A DNA stretch of 64,000 nt from JABDMH01 sp965222645 (lineage in GTDB: Bacteria > Bacteroidota > Bacteroidia > Chitinophagales > Saprospiraceae). The position numbers and the translations under genes are program-made. Each line of letters opens with the position of its first letter. Position 1 is the first letter of the stretch. The notes under the pieces were generated by a model that saw nothing but the letters and a program-made list of their open reading frames with translations, made no database searches and was not told the origin of the DNA. Of the stretch, positions 50,929 through 60,218 are shown one piece after another. Location of the stretch: NCBI GenBank assembly GCA_965222645.1, contig OZ244968.1:4340001-4404000 (forward strand). Reading direction: 5' to 3'.

Positions 50929-51923
50929 TCACAGGGAGTACCATTTATTATATAACGACTTGTCGCACTGTTTTCGATGGATAGATTGAGTCCAAATTGC
51001 AACTCCTCCAATATTTCCTCAAGGTCCAGATTGTCGAAAGTCGAGTTGTAAGTACAATCCAGAATGCCATCTTCGGTCACTTCGAAATCCACATCATAGT
51101 GCACTTTTAAATGATCCAAGATTGTGTTCAAGGTTGCATCTCTAAATTCGAAAACTCCCGTCTTCCAGCTGAGGATGTTGCTGTCGTCAGATAAAGACTT
51201 CTCTATGACCTGATTTTTATCCCGGTAAACGGCTTCTTCTCCTGGTGATATAATTTGTACCTGATCATTTGATGCAATCTCTTGAAATGCGACCTTTCCC
51301 TCCTCAACAAAGACCCTCACATTCTGCTCTTCAGCCCGAGAATCAACCATGAATCTGGTTCCGAGCACGGTTGTTTTCGTGCGGTCTGTTTCTACCACAA
51401 ACTTCTGGTCGTTATTCAAATGTTGGACCTCAAAGAGTGCCTGTCCATCCAAATGAACGACCCGTTCAGCAAATTCACTAATGAATTCGATCTTGCTGTC
51501 CTTACTCAGCCAGACTATCGAACCGTCTGGCAGCGTGAACTCCCTCACCGCATCCTCTGAAAAAACAGCCATTCGTTCATGTTGATTTGCATCTCGATTT
51601 AGTAATCGATTAAAAATGATCACGGAGGAAATCAGTAGTAGGCCGATGGCCGCCACCCTCATAAAGGGTCTCAGCCAATGCACCTTATGGGTGGAATTCC
51701 CTACCTGGGCATTTTCAAATTTTTCCCACTCAGAAGTAATGTCTATTACAGGGAACTCTATCTCCTCTTGTCCTGACATCTGCCACACTTTCCTATATTC
51801 TTCAAAGAACTTCTTTCGATAAGCATTTGAATCGATCTCTTTTTGCAAAACCTCAGCTTGCTGAGGAGACAGCTCCCCAGTCAGATATCTGATCACCTGA
51901 GTCTTAAATTCGAGCTCGTTCAT
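50925..51923 (-). CDS. FecR-family anti-sigma factor
   Basis: A 332-residue protein: a cytoplasmic N-terminal anti-sigma region (FKTQVIRYLTGELSPQQAEVL), one membrane span (about 87-104, AAIGLLLISSVIIF), the FecR domain (VREFTLPDGSIVWLSKDSKIEF, VHLDGQALFEV, VETDRTKTTVLGTRF) and a C-terminal DUF4974-type region (GVFEFRDATLNTILDHL). It should hold the adjacent ECF sigma factor inactive until signalled by an STN protein. Gene order is sigma (69 bp upstream), FecR, STN protein (4-bp overlap). Confidence 0.95.
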   Translation of the reverse strand: MNELEFKTQVIRYLTGELSPQQAEVLQKEIDSNAYRKKFFEEYRKVWQMSGQEEIEFPVIDITSEWEKFENAQVGNSTHKVHWLRPFMRVAAIGLLLISSVIIFNRLLNRDANQHERMAVFSEDAVREFTLPDGSIVWLSKDSKIEFISEFAERVVHLDGQALFEVQHLNNDQKFVVETDRTKTTVLGTRFMVDSRAEEQNVRVFVEEGKVAFQEIASNDQVQIISPGEEAVYRDKNQVIEKSLSDDSNILSWKTGVFEFRDATLNTILDHLKVHYDVDFEVTEDGILDCTYNSTFDNLDLEEILEELQFGLNLSIENSATSRYIINGTPCE

Positions 51924-51992
51924 TATTGCTTTCTTCTATTAAGATGCTGGTCGACTAGAATTACCCCTATGCTCATTTCGATTTTTTTTGGT

Positions 51993-52565
51993 CTAATGTA
52001 TTAAAGTGCTGATTATCAGTGCTGTGACCAATAGGTCCTGTAGCGATAGTCTTAATGTACTAAGTGCCTTACTCATTTGATTCTCGACCGTCTTAACGGA
52101 TATACCCATGATCTCAGCTATCTCCTTATAGCTCTTTCCACCAAACCTACTCAATGTGAACACCTCCTGGCAGCGACCGGGCAACATGGAGATAGCCGTT
52201 TCGATCCGCTCCCGGGTTTGAATAGACTCCACCTCAAGTCGTCCATCTACCTGAGCCATATTGGGTTCGATCTCAATGCTATTCATGAATTGATTGGATT
52301 TTTTTCTCTTATAGCCCAAAGCCTCGTGATAAGCCATCGTAGCGAGATAACCCTCCAGGTTTTGCTTTATTTCGATTGTGTCTCTCTTTTTCCAAAGTTT
52401 TACAAAGACATCCTGGGCAAGATCTTTACTGGTTTCCTCTTGTCTGATTATCCTAAAGATTGATCTAAAGACTATCTGATAATGCTGGTGGAAGAGCTGC
52501 TTCATCGCGACCTGGTCTCCCTTTGAGAGCCTCTCGATAAGTGACCTGTCGTCCGGAATCTTCAT
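51993..52565 (-). CDS. ECF RNA polymerase sigma-70 factor (FecI type)
   Basis: A 190-residue sigma factor. Region 2 is FHQHYQIVFRSIFRII and SKDLAQDVFVKLWKKRD. Region 4 is ISMLPGRCQEVFTLSRFGGKSYKEIAEIMGISVKTVENQMSKAL, the usual promoter-reading helix-turn-helix. It is followed by FecR and the STN surface-repeat gene and probably drives that operon. A TACTTTTG box (TAnnTTTG type) lies at 52571-52578, 5 bp upstream of the ATG, but no -33 TTG is placed correctly. Confidence 0.95.
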   Translation of the reverse strand: MKIPDDRSLIERLSKGDQVAMKQLFHQHYQIVFRSIFRIIRQEETSKDLAQDVFVKLWKKRDTIEIKQNLEGYLATMAYHEALGYKRKKSNQFMNSIEIEPNMAQVDGRLEVESIQTRERIETAISMLPGRCQEVFTLSRFGGKSYKEIAEIMGISVKTVENQMSKALSTLRLSLQDLLVTALIISTLIH

Positions 52566-53058
52566 CGAGACAAAAGTAGTGATCTTATGCTGATTGAGTG
52601 CTACCTAAAGAAAAATAGAAAGGGTGCCATGCGGCAACCCTTTCTAAAACGAGAACCAAATAAAATTAAAAACCTCTATGATGAAAACCTTATGTTTTAC
52701 TTTCTGAGGAGTTCACCTTTAAGACCCAAACGAGAGCGTTAAAAAATGTTACCATACCTTTAAACAAACGTTATGCATATTCGACGGGTCTGGTGTCTTC
52801 AAAAGAAGTATTTGATGATCGAATGAAAGATCACGAGCTGATCGGTCCGGGTGAGTTGTTTCGTCAGTGATGGGAGGGCTGCCGAATGCCTGGATCTAAA
52901 GAAAGCTTTCTCATCGGCTACAACCCTATTTCTGTAGAACTGACTTGGAAAACATAGATTTGGAGCAGTTTTTGACTGCTTAGAATTCGCTGGTGATCGA
53001 GGAGGCATGGCTTGTGTAGTTTGTAAGCATGGCGATTTTCTTGCAAAAGAATTTACTT
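52566..53058. other. Intergenic upstream of sigma factor and methyltransferase
   Basis: About 490 bp between divergent genes. It contains the hairpin at 52618-52644 and, otherwise, no gene I can support. A 69-codon minus-strand frame (52799-53008) has no family features. Confidence 0.5.
52618..52644 (-). terminator. Terminator-like hairpin in the sigma-factor leader
   Basis: GAAAGGGT-GCC ... GGC-A-ACCCTTTC forms an 11-bp stem with one bulge. Read on the minus strand it is followed by TATTTTTCTTT, a T-rich tract, 50 bp upstream of the sigma gene start. It could end an upstream transcript or attenuate the sigma operon. Confidence 0.5.
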
Positions 53059-54225
53059 ATGGAGGCTGAAAATCTGTGCCCCTTATGCCAAAGTGATTCC
53101 ATTGAAATCTTTTTTGCCCTGGAATCAATTCCCACCATGGATGGAAATATGGCCCATTCAAAAAGGGAGGCCTTGTCGGTTACAATGGGGGATATTACCC
53201 TGTCACATTGCAGGAATTGTGACTACATCGTAAATCTGGGCCATCAGGCTGAGTCCGTTGTATTTGATGAATATGATTTTTCACTGAGTGACTCCCCCAT
53301 GTATAATCTTTACCAGGAGGAACTGGCAAGAGATTTAATTGCAAATTTCGGGTTGACTAATAAGGTGATTTTGGAGATCGGTTGCGGGGCCGGAGATTTT
53401 TTAAAAACGCTCTGTGAGATCGGTGAAAACAATGGAATTGGCATCGATCCGGGCTTTGAAAATGAGGAATTATTGCTGCCTTCCGGACATCAGGTGACAT
53501 TCATACGGGACTTCTATGATGTCAGGCATAAGGAATTAAATCCGGATTTTATTATTTGCAGGTTGGTTATTGATTTGCTAAACGATCCATTTCAGCTTTT
53601 GAAAATTATTCATCGCAATACCATTGATAGGGAGACTCCGGTATTTTTCGAAATCTTTGATGCAGAATATTCTTTTAAGAAAAATCTCGTTTGGAATGCA
53701 GTTTATGAGCACAGGTCTTGGTTGACCCTTGCTTCCGTTTCTCCTTTTTTTCATTATAATTCTTTTGAGGTGCTCGATAAAAAACGTCATTGGCATGACG
53801 AATACCTTGGAGTCGTTGTAAAACCAAGAGACCTTACCTGGTCCGCACCTAATCATGTATCAGATTCTTTTTTGGTTAATTCACTTCTTGATTTTAAGAA
53901 AAACGCGGACACCATTGTCGAACAGGCTAAAGCAAGGCTCCGGGTTTTGGAAGAAGAAAAAATAAAAGTCATAGCATGGGGAGCCGGGGCGAGGGCGGTC
54001 ACCTTCTTTAATGTTTTGAAACCGCACTCGATAGAATTCATCGTCGATATTAATCACCTGCGGCAGGGAAAATATTTACCCGGTACCGGACAAAAAATTG
54101 TATCACCGTCTTTTGTCAAAGACTACGACCCCGATCTGATTATCATCACAAATGACACGTATGCTGATGAAATCCGGGAAGAAGCGAGGTCTTTGGGTAT
54201 AGAGGCAGATTATTGGATACTGTGA
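53059..54225 (+). CDS. Zn-ribbon class I SAM methyltransferase
   Basis: A 388-residue enzyme. An N-terminal zinc-binding module (CPLC near residue 6, CRNC near 53) precedes a SAM-binding Rossmann domain (VILEIGCGAGDFLKTL, GIGIDPGF) and a C-terminal domain with IAWGAGARAVTFFN and PGTGQKIVSP. This is the layout of NDP-sugar C-methyltransferases, here on the plus strand facing away from the minus-strand polysaccharide genes. The substrate is probably a sugar or sugar-like intermediate. The frame opens at 53029, but the ATG at 53059 starts directly at the Zn module (MEAENLCPLC). Confidence 0.85.
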   Translation: MEAENLCPLCQSDSIEIFFALESIPTMDGNMAHSKREALSVTMGDITLSHCRNCDYIVNLGHQAESVVFDEYDFSLSDSPMYNLYQEELARDLIANFGLTNKVILEIGCGAGDFLKTLCEIGENNGIGIDPGFENEELLLPSGHQVTFIRDFYDVRHKELNPDFIICRLVIDLLNDPFQLLKIIHRNTIDRETPVFFEIFDAEYSFKKNLVWNAVYEHRSWLTLASVSPFFHYNSFEVLDKKRHWHDEYLGVVVKPRDLTWSAPNHVSDSFLVNSLLDFKKNADTIVEQAKARLRVLEEEKIKVIAWGAGARAVTFFNVLKPHSIEFIVDINHLRQGKYLPGTGQKIVSPSFVKDYDPDLIIITNDTYADEIREEARSLGIEADYWIL

Positions 54226-54233
54226 GGAAAAAA

Positions 54234-55556
54234 CTAGCGAAGTTCCTTAAGAAGTCCCTTCTCAAGTAGTAGAGTTGCCACCTCCTCCATTTGGTCCCTT
54301 CTTATTCCAGATCTCTCTGAGATATCTCTGATACTGTGGTGTCCATCACACAGATTTAATAGCCACAGCATTGCCATCTGCGCACCTTTTTTGTCACTCA
54401 TACCGCCGATCGCATCATACAGTCCCCGCTTGCCCAATTGAGGCTCTCCTTTGGGCAAAAGGTTCAGGTAAAATCGATCAGCTTCGAGGAATTCCACAAT
54501 ATTTTTATAAACATAAAATGATTCTCCAAGGGCTTCCGGAGAGATAAAATCGAGATTATCTGCTGAGGTATGGTATGCTGCAAAGGATCCAAATGTAGAA
54601 CGGGTGAGATTACCGACCGGAAGATTTATACCGGGAGAGCAGAATTGCCGCTCGTCGTAGCCATATGGAGAGAAATCAAGGATTTTGTGGTGAGTATTTA
54701 ATTCCTTTAATGCTCTTACCACGACCCTATCTATCATTGTGTCACCAGTCCTACTCCTTTTGTAGTGAAAGGGAGCCTCGTCTCCCACGAGTGATACCAC
54801 AATACCACCCTTTATCTTATCCAAATTGTGGTGATTTTTAGCCAGCCACGTGATTGCTCCAATGGTGCCCGGAATAAATAAGAATCGATAGGAAAACCGG
54901 TTTCTTGTCCCACTTAAATTCTCGGCCAGATGTGTGATTAGGGAGATGCCGGACAAATTATCATTTGCCAGAGAGGGGTGGCAAATATGAGCAGAAAATA
55001 AAATTTCTTCAGTTGTATTACCCGGAATAAACAATTCGCCATAGGTGAGTGATCCATCGCTTAGATCTGCGTCAATATGTACTTTAAAGTCGCCGTCAGC
55101 TAATTCTTCATACTGATTATGTGGTAGGCAAAATCCCCAATTTTCGTGGTAATAGGATGTGCGATAGGGAATGAGATTTGGTTGATCTGGGAGCGTGAAC
55201 AAATGTCGCTTTAAGTCTTCCCTATTGATTTTCTTTAAAACCGGAACACTGTAGTTGAGTATATGGAGGTTGTGATTTTGAAAATCGACGATTTTTTTGC
55301 CAGTTGGATCAATAATCGAGGCATCATTTATATTCCATTCTTTGGGAATTGTCCAATCAAACACGGAAGTGCCGGTCGGGATCTCTTCAATTTTTAATGG
55401 AATTTTTTCACCGATTATTTTCAGTGTTTGTCTGACACCATCACCCGTTAAACTCCTGCAGATAGGGTAAAGTCGACTAGCCAATTGAAACATGGACATT
55501 CCCACCTCAATTGATTCCGGATCATGCATTGTATTTTCTGTAGACTGGTTGGACAC
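54234..55556 (-). CDS. DUF4910 (DUF2172) aminopeptidase-like protein
   Basis: A 440-residue protein with an M28-type peptidase fold: ILFSAHICHPSLANDNLSG supplies a metal-binding H-x-C-H/ND motif, and DERQFCSPGINLPVG and FAAYHTSADNLDFIS supply further ligands. The first part (RLYPICRSLTGDGVRQTL) and a C-terminal winged helix (ERSGIRRDQMEEVATLLLEKG) are typical of DUF4910. Members occur in polysaccharide loci, suggesting action on a sugar- or amide-linked intermediate rather than on peptides. Its start overlaps the aminotransferase gene end by 35 bp. A start at MHDPE (codon 10) is also possible. Confidence 0.85.
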   Translation of the reverse strand: MSNQSTENTMHDPESIEVGMSMFQLASRLYPICRSLTGDGVRQTLKIIGEKIPLKIEEIPTGTSVFDWTIPKEWNINDASIIDPTGKKIVDFQNHNLHILNYSVPVLKKINREDLKRHLFTLPDQPNLIPYRTSYYHENWGFCLPHNQYEELADGDFKVHIDADLSDGSLTYGELFIPGNTTEEILFSAHICHPSLANDNLSGISLITHLAENLSGTRNRFSYRFLFIPGTIGAITWLAKNHHNLDKIKGGIVVSLVGDEAPFHYKRSRTGDTMIDRVVVRALKELNTHHKILDFSPYGYDERQFCSPGINLPVGNLTRSTFGSFAAYHTSADNLDFISPEALGESFYVYKNIVEFLEADRFYLNLLPKGEPQLGKRGLYDAIGGMSDKKGAQMAMLWLLNLCDGHHSIRDISERSGIRRDQMEEVATLLLEKGLLKELR

Positions 55557-56856
55557 TTTTTCCGTTCAAAAAATTTTCGATTCCAGAATCGAGGGCTTTT
55601 CTGTAAATTGAAAAAGCCTCTTCAAAGGCGCTGATTGTTTGGTTGATATGCTTCTTTTGATGTGCAAAGCTAATGACCAGATTTGGAGCAATTACACCGC
55701 GCTTCATGATTTCCTGTAGTAACAATGTGCGATAGGGTTGGGATCCCGCTCCGTTGTGATCAGCTGTAGAACAGACTAAACAACAAGGTGGTCCCGGTAT
55801 CGAAATAAAATCAGTGAGGTTGTTTCTGGCAATTGCAGCTTCCAGTCCATTTCTCAATTGATCACCATGTGTCATTAAATGCTGAATGACATCATTTTTT
55901 TGGTATGCAACTACTACAGCTTTAAAAGCGGCAAGTGCATGTGTTTCTGCACCGTGCGTAGTCGACAATAAAAACACTCGTTCACGGTCGTGCTGCAGGC
56001 CCCCAAGTTGCATAAATTCTTTTTTACCGCATAAAGCGGAAATGGCAAACCCATTCCCCATTGCCTTGCCGAAGGTGCTGAGATCCGGAGTTACATTATA
56101 GAGGGTCTGAGCCCCTCCGAGGTGCCATCGGAACCCTGTAATCATCTCATCCAGGATAAAAAGGGCACCATTTTTATGACAGAGTTCTTTTGCTTTGTGC
56201 AGGAAACCATCTTTCGGGGGTTCGTATTTTTCAGGCTCCAAGAAAATGCAAGAGATTTGCTGTGGATATTTGTCAAAAAGATGCTCAAGGCTCTGTAGAT
56301 CATTGTATCTAAAGGAGACTGTCAAATCTCTCACTGGCATTGGAATGCCCGCATTTATTTTTGTGTGGCCAATAAACCAGTCGTCGATGGAAAAAAAAGG
56401 ATGATCTGCGCAGATGGCCACCATATTTCTACCTGTATAAGCCCTCGCAAGTTTTAGTGCTGCAGTGGTTGCATCGGATCCATTCTTACCAAATTTTACC
56501 ATTTCTGCACCCGGCACGATCGACAAGAAAAGTTCAGCAGCTTCTAATTCTAAAATCGAGGGCCGGGTAAAATTAGTTCCGTCTTTCATTGCCTTGTAGG
56601 CAGCTTCTATCACGGGTGGATAAGCGTGTCCAAGGGTGACAGAGCGCAGTCCCATTCCGTATTCAATGTAGCTGTTCCCTTCACAATCCCATGCTATGCA
56701 GCCCTCTCCCTTTTTCATTACGGGAGCATGAAACTCTGGAAATTGGTCAATTCCCTTTGCATAGGTGTGGGCACCACCCGGTATCAATTTCTGAAGTCGC
56801 TCATTAAGAGAAGTGATCTTGTTCTCAGGAGGAGTAACTGTTTTCGTTTTAGACAT
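55522..56856 (-). CDS. Class III aminotransferase of the glutamate-1-semialdehyde aminomutase type
   Basis: A 444-residue PLP enzyme. Segments are LIPGGAHTYAKG, YIEYGMGLRSVTLGHAYP, FGKNGSDATTAALKLARAYTG (phosphate-binding loop), FILDEMITGFR (Asp that holds the PLP ring nitrogen) and STFGKAMGNGFAISAL with the Schiff-base Lys. In a polysaccharide locus, and with PIG-L and DUF4910 neighbours, it is unlikely to be the tetrapyrrole enzyme and more probably aminates a sugar-derived or amino-acid-like aldehyde. It directly follows the PIG-L gene with no gap. Confidence 0.87.
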   Translation of the reverse strand: MSKTKTVTPPENKITSLNERLQKLIPGGAHTYAKGIDQFPEFHAPVMKKGEGCIAWDCEGNSYIEYGMGLRSVTLGHAYPPVIEAAYKAMKDGTNFTRPSILELEAAELFLSIVPGAEMVKFGKNGSDATTAALKLARAYTGRNMVAICADHPFFSIDDWFIGHTKINAGIPMPVRDLTVSFRYNDLQSLEHLFDKYPQQISCIFLEPEKYEPPKDGFLHKAKELCHKNGALFILDEMITGFRWHLGGAQTLYNVTPDLSTFGKAMGNGFAISALCGKKEFMQLGGLQHDRERVFLLSTTHGAETHALAAFKAVVVAYQKNDVIQHLMTHGDQLRNGLEAAIARNNLTDFISIPGPPCCLVCSTADHNGAGSQPYRTLLLQEIMKRGVIAPNLVISFAHQKKHINQTISAFEEAFSIYRKALDSGIENFLNGKSVQPVYRKYNA

Positions 56857-57510
56857 CTAGAGCATGCATTTTCTCATGTGAAAAGATTCTGCATATCGCG
56901 AAGGACTGTTGCATTCGAGTCCACGTATACGCAATAAAGAAAGGAACGTTTCGCGATCGAACCAGTGTTTGGAGGCTTGAGATGGGAAATATTTCAACAA
57001 CCATTCTAATTTTTGATCGACGGTATCCCGTGGTAATGATACAAAGGTATTTGGAATACCAAGATCTCCATCATATTTGGGAATTTCATATTCGAGAATG
57101 AGATGACTTCGAAATGTATTCCAGGCAAGATCGGAGAGTAGCCGGTGGTCCTGATGTCTGTCACCTCGATAATGTGTAAAAACAATATCGGGATCTATCT
57201 TGGATTTAAGCTGTTCAAAAAATTCCTTGATCTCGAGCGCAGCGAAATGCAAAAAAGCATCGCGATAATCGAGAATGATGATTTCTTTTTCCTTAGTTTT
57301 TTCAAGATATCGATTGGCACTATCTTGAGCTTCTTTTCTACGATTTTCATCCGAACTAAATACGACCCATATTATTTGAAAAATGAGATCGCTTTCGATC
57401 CATTTCAAAATGGTGCCACCACAACCGATCTCGATATCATCACAATGTGCACCCAGGCATAAGACACGAAGTCCTTTTTTATCCTTAGGCTTTGGCCTTA
57501 GACAAATCAT
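56857..57510 (-). CDS. PIG-L family deacetylase
   Basis: A 217-residue zinc enzyme of the LmbE/PIG-L group: VLCLGAHCDDIEIGCGGT (the AHxDD metal motif near residue 20) and THYRGDRHQDHRLLSD (second ligand motif). Family members remove N-acetyl groups from sugar amides. It overlaps the nucleotidylyltransferase gene by 26 bp upstream and abuts the aminotransferase gene downstream, so the three are an operon. The substrate would be an N-acetylated sugar of the surface polymer (inference). Confidence 0.92.
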   Translation of the reverse strand: MICLRPKPKDKKGLRVLCLGAHCDDIEIGCGGTILKWIESDLIFQIIWVVFSSDENRRKEAQDSANRYLEKTKEKEIIILDYRDAFLHFAALEIKEFFEQLKSKIDPDIVFTHYRGDRHQDHRLLSDLAWNTFRSHLILEYEIPKYDGDLGIPNTFVSLPRDTVDQKLEWLLKYFPSQASKHWFDRETFLSLLRIRGLECNSPSRYAESFHMRKCML

Positions 57511-58312
57511 TTTTCACTTTGTTGTGTCCATTGCCATTTTTCCAGACTTCCCATTTTGTATCACCCATCAACTGCATTTGATCTAAAAACATTTTGTCCT
57601 TAAACGTGTCCATTGACTTCCAGAATCCAAGATGTTTAAAAGCCGACAGCCGGCCCAATTTCAGGAGTCGTTGAAAGGGCTCTTCAACTAATTCTTCTCC
57701 ATAATTGATGTAATCAAAAATAGAGTTGCGTAGAATAAAATACCCGGTATTGTACCACAGACCAGTCTGAGAAATTGGGTCGATGGAAATCACCTGACCA
57801 TTTTCGGAAGTCTCAACAACATGAAATGACTCGGTAGGCCGGTAAATCATAAAACTGGCTAGAGTTTCGGGTTTTGCAACAAAATCCCGCACTTGATCAG
57901 ACAGGTTCAAATCGGTTAATCCATCAGCGTAATTTGCCATAAATATTTCTTCTCCATCGAGGTATTCTCTCACTTTTAAGAGACGCATTCCGATGTTGGC
58001 ATTCGATCCAGTATCTACAAAAGTGATCCGCCAGTCGTCGATATCTGAAGTAAGCAAGTCGATTTTTTTTCCTCCTTCAGTGTAGACAAAATCATTAGAA
58101 ATTGTCTCGTCATAATTGATGAAGTAATCTTTAATTACATCTCCCTTGTACCCTAAAGCCAGGATAAAATCTTTAAATCCATAATGAGCATAATATCTCA
58201 TCACATTCCATAAAATCGGACGATAACCGATTTTTACCATCGGTTTGGGGATTGTCTCTGAATAATCCCTAAGCCTGGTGCCTTGACCTCCACAAAAAAG
58301 TACAACTTTCAT
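57485..58312 (-). CDS. rfbF: Glucose-1-phosphate cytidylyltransferase-like nucleotidylyltransferase
   Basis: A 275-residue enzyme with the nucleotidyltransferase opening VVLFCGGQGTRLRDYSETIP, KPMVKIGYRPILW, the metal Asp in MANYADGLTD, and TGYFILRN and GFWKSMDTFKDK near the end. The length and the phrasing YAHYGFKDFILALGYKG are typical of RfbF, which makes CDP-glucose from CTP and glucose 1-phosphate. No CDP-glucose 4,6-dehydratase is found nearby, so the pathway may use a different second step or a gene outside the window. The symbol is by similarity. Confidence 0.85.
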   Translation of the reverse strand: MKVVLFCGGQGTRLRDYSETIPKPMVKIGYRPILWNVMRYYAHYGFKDFILALGYKGDVIKDYFINYDETISNDFVYTEGGKKIDLLTSDIDDWRITFVDTGSNANIGMRLLKVREYLDGEEIFMANYADGLTDLNLSDQVRDFVAKPETLASFMIYRPTESFHVVETSENGQVISIDPISQTGLWYNTGYFILRNSIFDYINYGEELVEEPFQRLLKLGRLSAFKHLGFWKSMDTFKDKMFLDQMQLMGDTKWEVWKNGNGHNKVKNDLSKAKA

Positions 58313-58352
58313 AAACGTTAAATTTTGAGTGTATTATATTGGTTTCGGAATT

Positions 58353-59630
58353 TTAAGCAACAACCATATTCTCTAATACTTTTACTTCTGGGATGGGGAC
58401 CACAAACTTACCACCCCAACAATTGATAAAATCCATTTGTTTTGTGATTTCTTCCTGAAGATTCCACGGCAGGATTAAAACGTAGTCAGGTCTTGTTTCT
58501 CTGATCTTATCCGGGGCAAAGATAGGTATCCGTGATCCCGGCAGGTAATTACCCTGCTTGTGCGGATTGCGATCTACTGTGTAGTCTATAAAATCTGTCC
58601 CAATACCGCAATAGTTAAGTAATGTATTTCCCTTGCCCGGCGCACCATAACCCACTATCGTTTGGTTTTTGCGCTTTGCTCTGATGAGAAATTCCAGGAG
58701 TTTTCTTTTGGTTTCTCTTACCTTCTCTTCAAAATCCCGGTAATAAAGTAACGTTTCCATGCCCAACATTGATTCGCGAGCCAACATTTCTTTTGCCTTA
58801 TTACTTATGGATTTAGTCTCGTCATCTTGATGTTTTCCATAGATTCTGATCGATCCTCCATGCGTGTTTAATTCTTCAACATCAAAGAGTGTGAGTCCGT
58901 GATGGGCAAATATCCGATTGACCACTGAAAAGGACAGATAGGAAAAGTGCTCGTGATAAATGGTATCAAACTGATTTTCTTCAATAAGTCTCTGCAGGTG
59001 TGGAAACTCCATGGTAATTATTCCGCCCTCATTCAACATCATTTTCATCCCTCCTACAAAATCGTTGATGTCAGGTACGTGAGCGAGCACATTATTTCCA
59101 AGTAGTAGATCTGCCTTACCATACCGGTCGATCATCCCTGCTGCCGATTGCCGGCCAAAAAATAGGTTTTCTGTCCGTATTCCTTTTTTTAGCGCCACAG
59201 CTGCCACATTTTTGGCCGGCTCTATACCAAGTACGGGAATTCCCAGTTTGTGGAACCACTGAAGTAAGTACCCGTCATTGCTGGCGATTTCTGTCACGAG
59301 TTGATTTTTTCCAATTCCGAATCGATCTATCATCGACTGGGTATACCGGTGGGCATGATCCAGCCAACTGTCAGAATACGAAGAAAAATAAGCATAGTCT
59401 TCTTCAAATATTTCTGCCGGGGTGGCAAATTCTTCTAATTGCATGAGCCAGCAATTATCACAAACGAAAACATGTAATGGATAATATCCCTCCATATTTT
59501 TCTTTTGTTCCGGCACAATGTGCTTTTGACATAAAGGCGACATACCTAAATCTACCACAGAATGAGTGAGTGGATGATTGCAAAATCGGCAATGGCTTTT
59601 TCCGGATTTAAGGTCTGACATCACGATCAT
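58353..59630 (-). CDS. NDP-hexose C-methyltransferase-like SAM enzyme
   Basis: A 425-residue protein with the three-part layout of sugar C-methyltransferases (TylC3 type): N-terminal zinc module (CRFCNHPL and VCDNCWLMQ), SAM domain (VTEIASNDGYLLQWF, GIEPAKNVA) and C-terminal Rossmann-like domain (TIVGYGAPGKGNTLLNYCGI). The catalytic-region His/Tyr stretch FDTIYHEHFSYLSF is intact. It should add a methyl branch to a nucleotide-bound keto-sugar. It lies between the nucleotidylyltransferase and the 3,5-epimerase on the same strand. Start could be at codon 4 (59621). Confidence 0.9.
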   Translation of the reverse strand: MIVMSDLKSGKSHCRFCNHPLTHSVVDLGMSPLCQKHIVPEQKKNMEGYYPLHVFVCDNCWLMQLEEFATPAEIFEEDYAYFSSYSDSWLDHAHRYTQSMIDRFGIGKNQLVTEIASNDGYLLQWFHKLGIPVLGIEPAKNVAAVALKKGIRTENLFFGRQSAAGMIDRYGKADLLLGNNVLAHVPDINDFVGGMKMMLNEGGIITMEFPHLQRLIEENQFDTIYHEHFSYLSFSVVNRIFAHHGLTLFDVEELNTHGGSIRIYGKHQDDETKSISNKAKEMLARESMLGMETLLYYRDFEEKVRETKRKLLEFLIRAKRKNQTIVGYGAPGKGNTLLNYCGIGTDFIDYTVDRNPHKQGNYLPGSRIPIFAPDKIRETRPDYVLILPWNLQEEITKQMDFINCWGGKFVVPIPEVKVLENMVVA

Positions 59631-59660
59631 TATTTGAGTGTAAGTGTTTGATTTATTAAT

Positions 59661-60218
59661 CTAAGACGGAATAACTATTCCCTGGTACCCACCTGGTAGA
59701 AAATTCAGATTTTTGTCTTTTTCAGATGTATGTGTTACAGGCAAAGGCCATTCTATATTTACACGGGGTTCATCATATCTTATTCCCATTTCGGCTTCAG
59801 GAGTGTAGTATTCTGAATGGTGATAAATCATCGAACTCTCCGAAAACAACGTTTGAAACCCATGTGCAATTCCTTCCGCAATGTATATCATTTGATGATT
59901 ATCCTCACTGAGCTCGATCCCCACATATTCGAGGAAAGTCGGTGAACCATGCCGGAGATCGACAGCGACATCGAATACAGCTCCCCTGACACATCGTATA
60001 AGCTTGGCCTCCATAAAGGGTGGCTTTTGACAATGTAAACCCCTGACCGTCCCTTTTTCTTGTGTACAAGAATGATTGGTTTGAACAAAAGACTGAGTGA
60101 GTCCCTGGTCGCCAAATACTTTTGAGCAAAAGAGCCTCGTGAAGTAACCCCGTTCGTCTTTAAAAGGATTTAATTTAATAAAAAAAACACCGTTGATTGC
60201 AGTGGGATTAAAGATCAT
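59661..60218 (-). CDS. rfbC: dTDP-4-dehydrorhamnose 3,5-epimerase-like protein
   Basis: A 185-residue cupin epimerase. Typical segments are DERGYFTRLFC near residue 22, GTVRGLHCQKPPFMEAKLIR with the catalytic His, GAVFDVAVDLR, and IAEGIAHGFQTL. It would invert C3 and/or C5 of a 4-keto sugar nucleotide. Its nucleotide carrier here may be CDP rather than dTDP, given the RfbF-like neighbour. It overlaps the SDR gene upstream by 11 bp. The symbol is by family similarity. Confidence 0.9.
   Translation of the reverse strand: MIFNPTAINGVFFIKLNPFKDERGYFTRLFCSKVFGDQGLTQSFVQTNHSCTQEKGTVRGLHCQKPPFMEAKLIRCVRGAVFDVAVDLRHGSPTFLEYVGIELSEDNHQMIYIAEGIAHGFQTLFSESSMIYHHSEYYTPEAEMGIRYDEPRVNIEWPLPVTHTSEKDKNLNFLPGGYQGIVIPS

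Noticed and set aside
55522..56856. hemL (tetrapyrrole glutamate-1-semialdehyde aminomutase)
   Set aside because: Family fold only; location between PIG-L and DUF4910 in a polysaccharide operon argues against a heme role.
56857..57510. PIG-L gene as mycothiol or bacillithiol deacetylase
   Set aside because: It is embedded in a sugar operon with overlapping genes, so a polysaccharide substrate is more likely.
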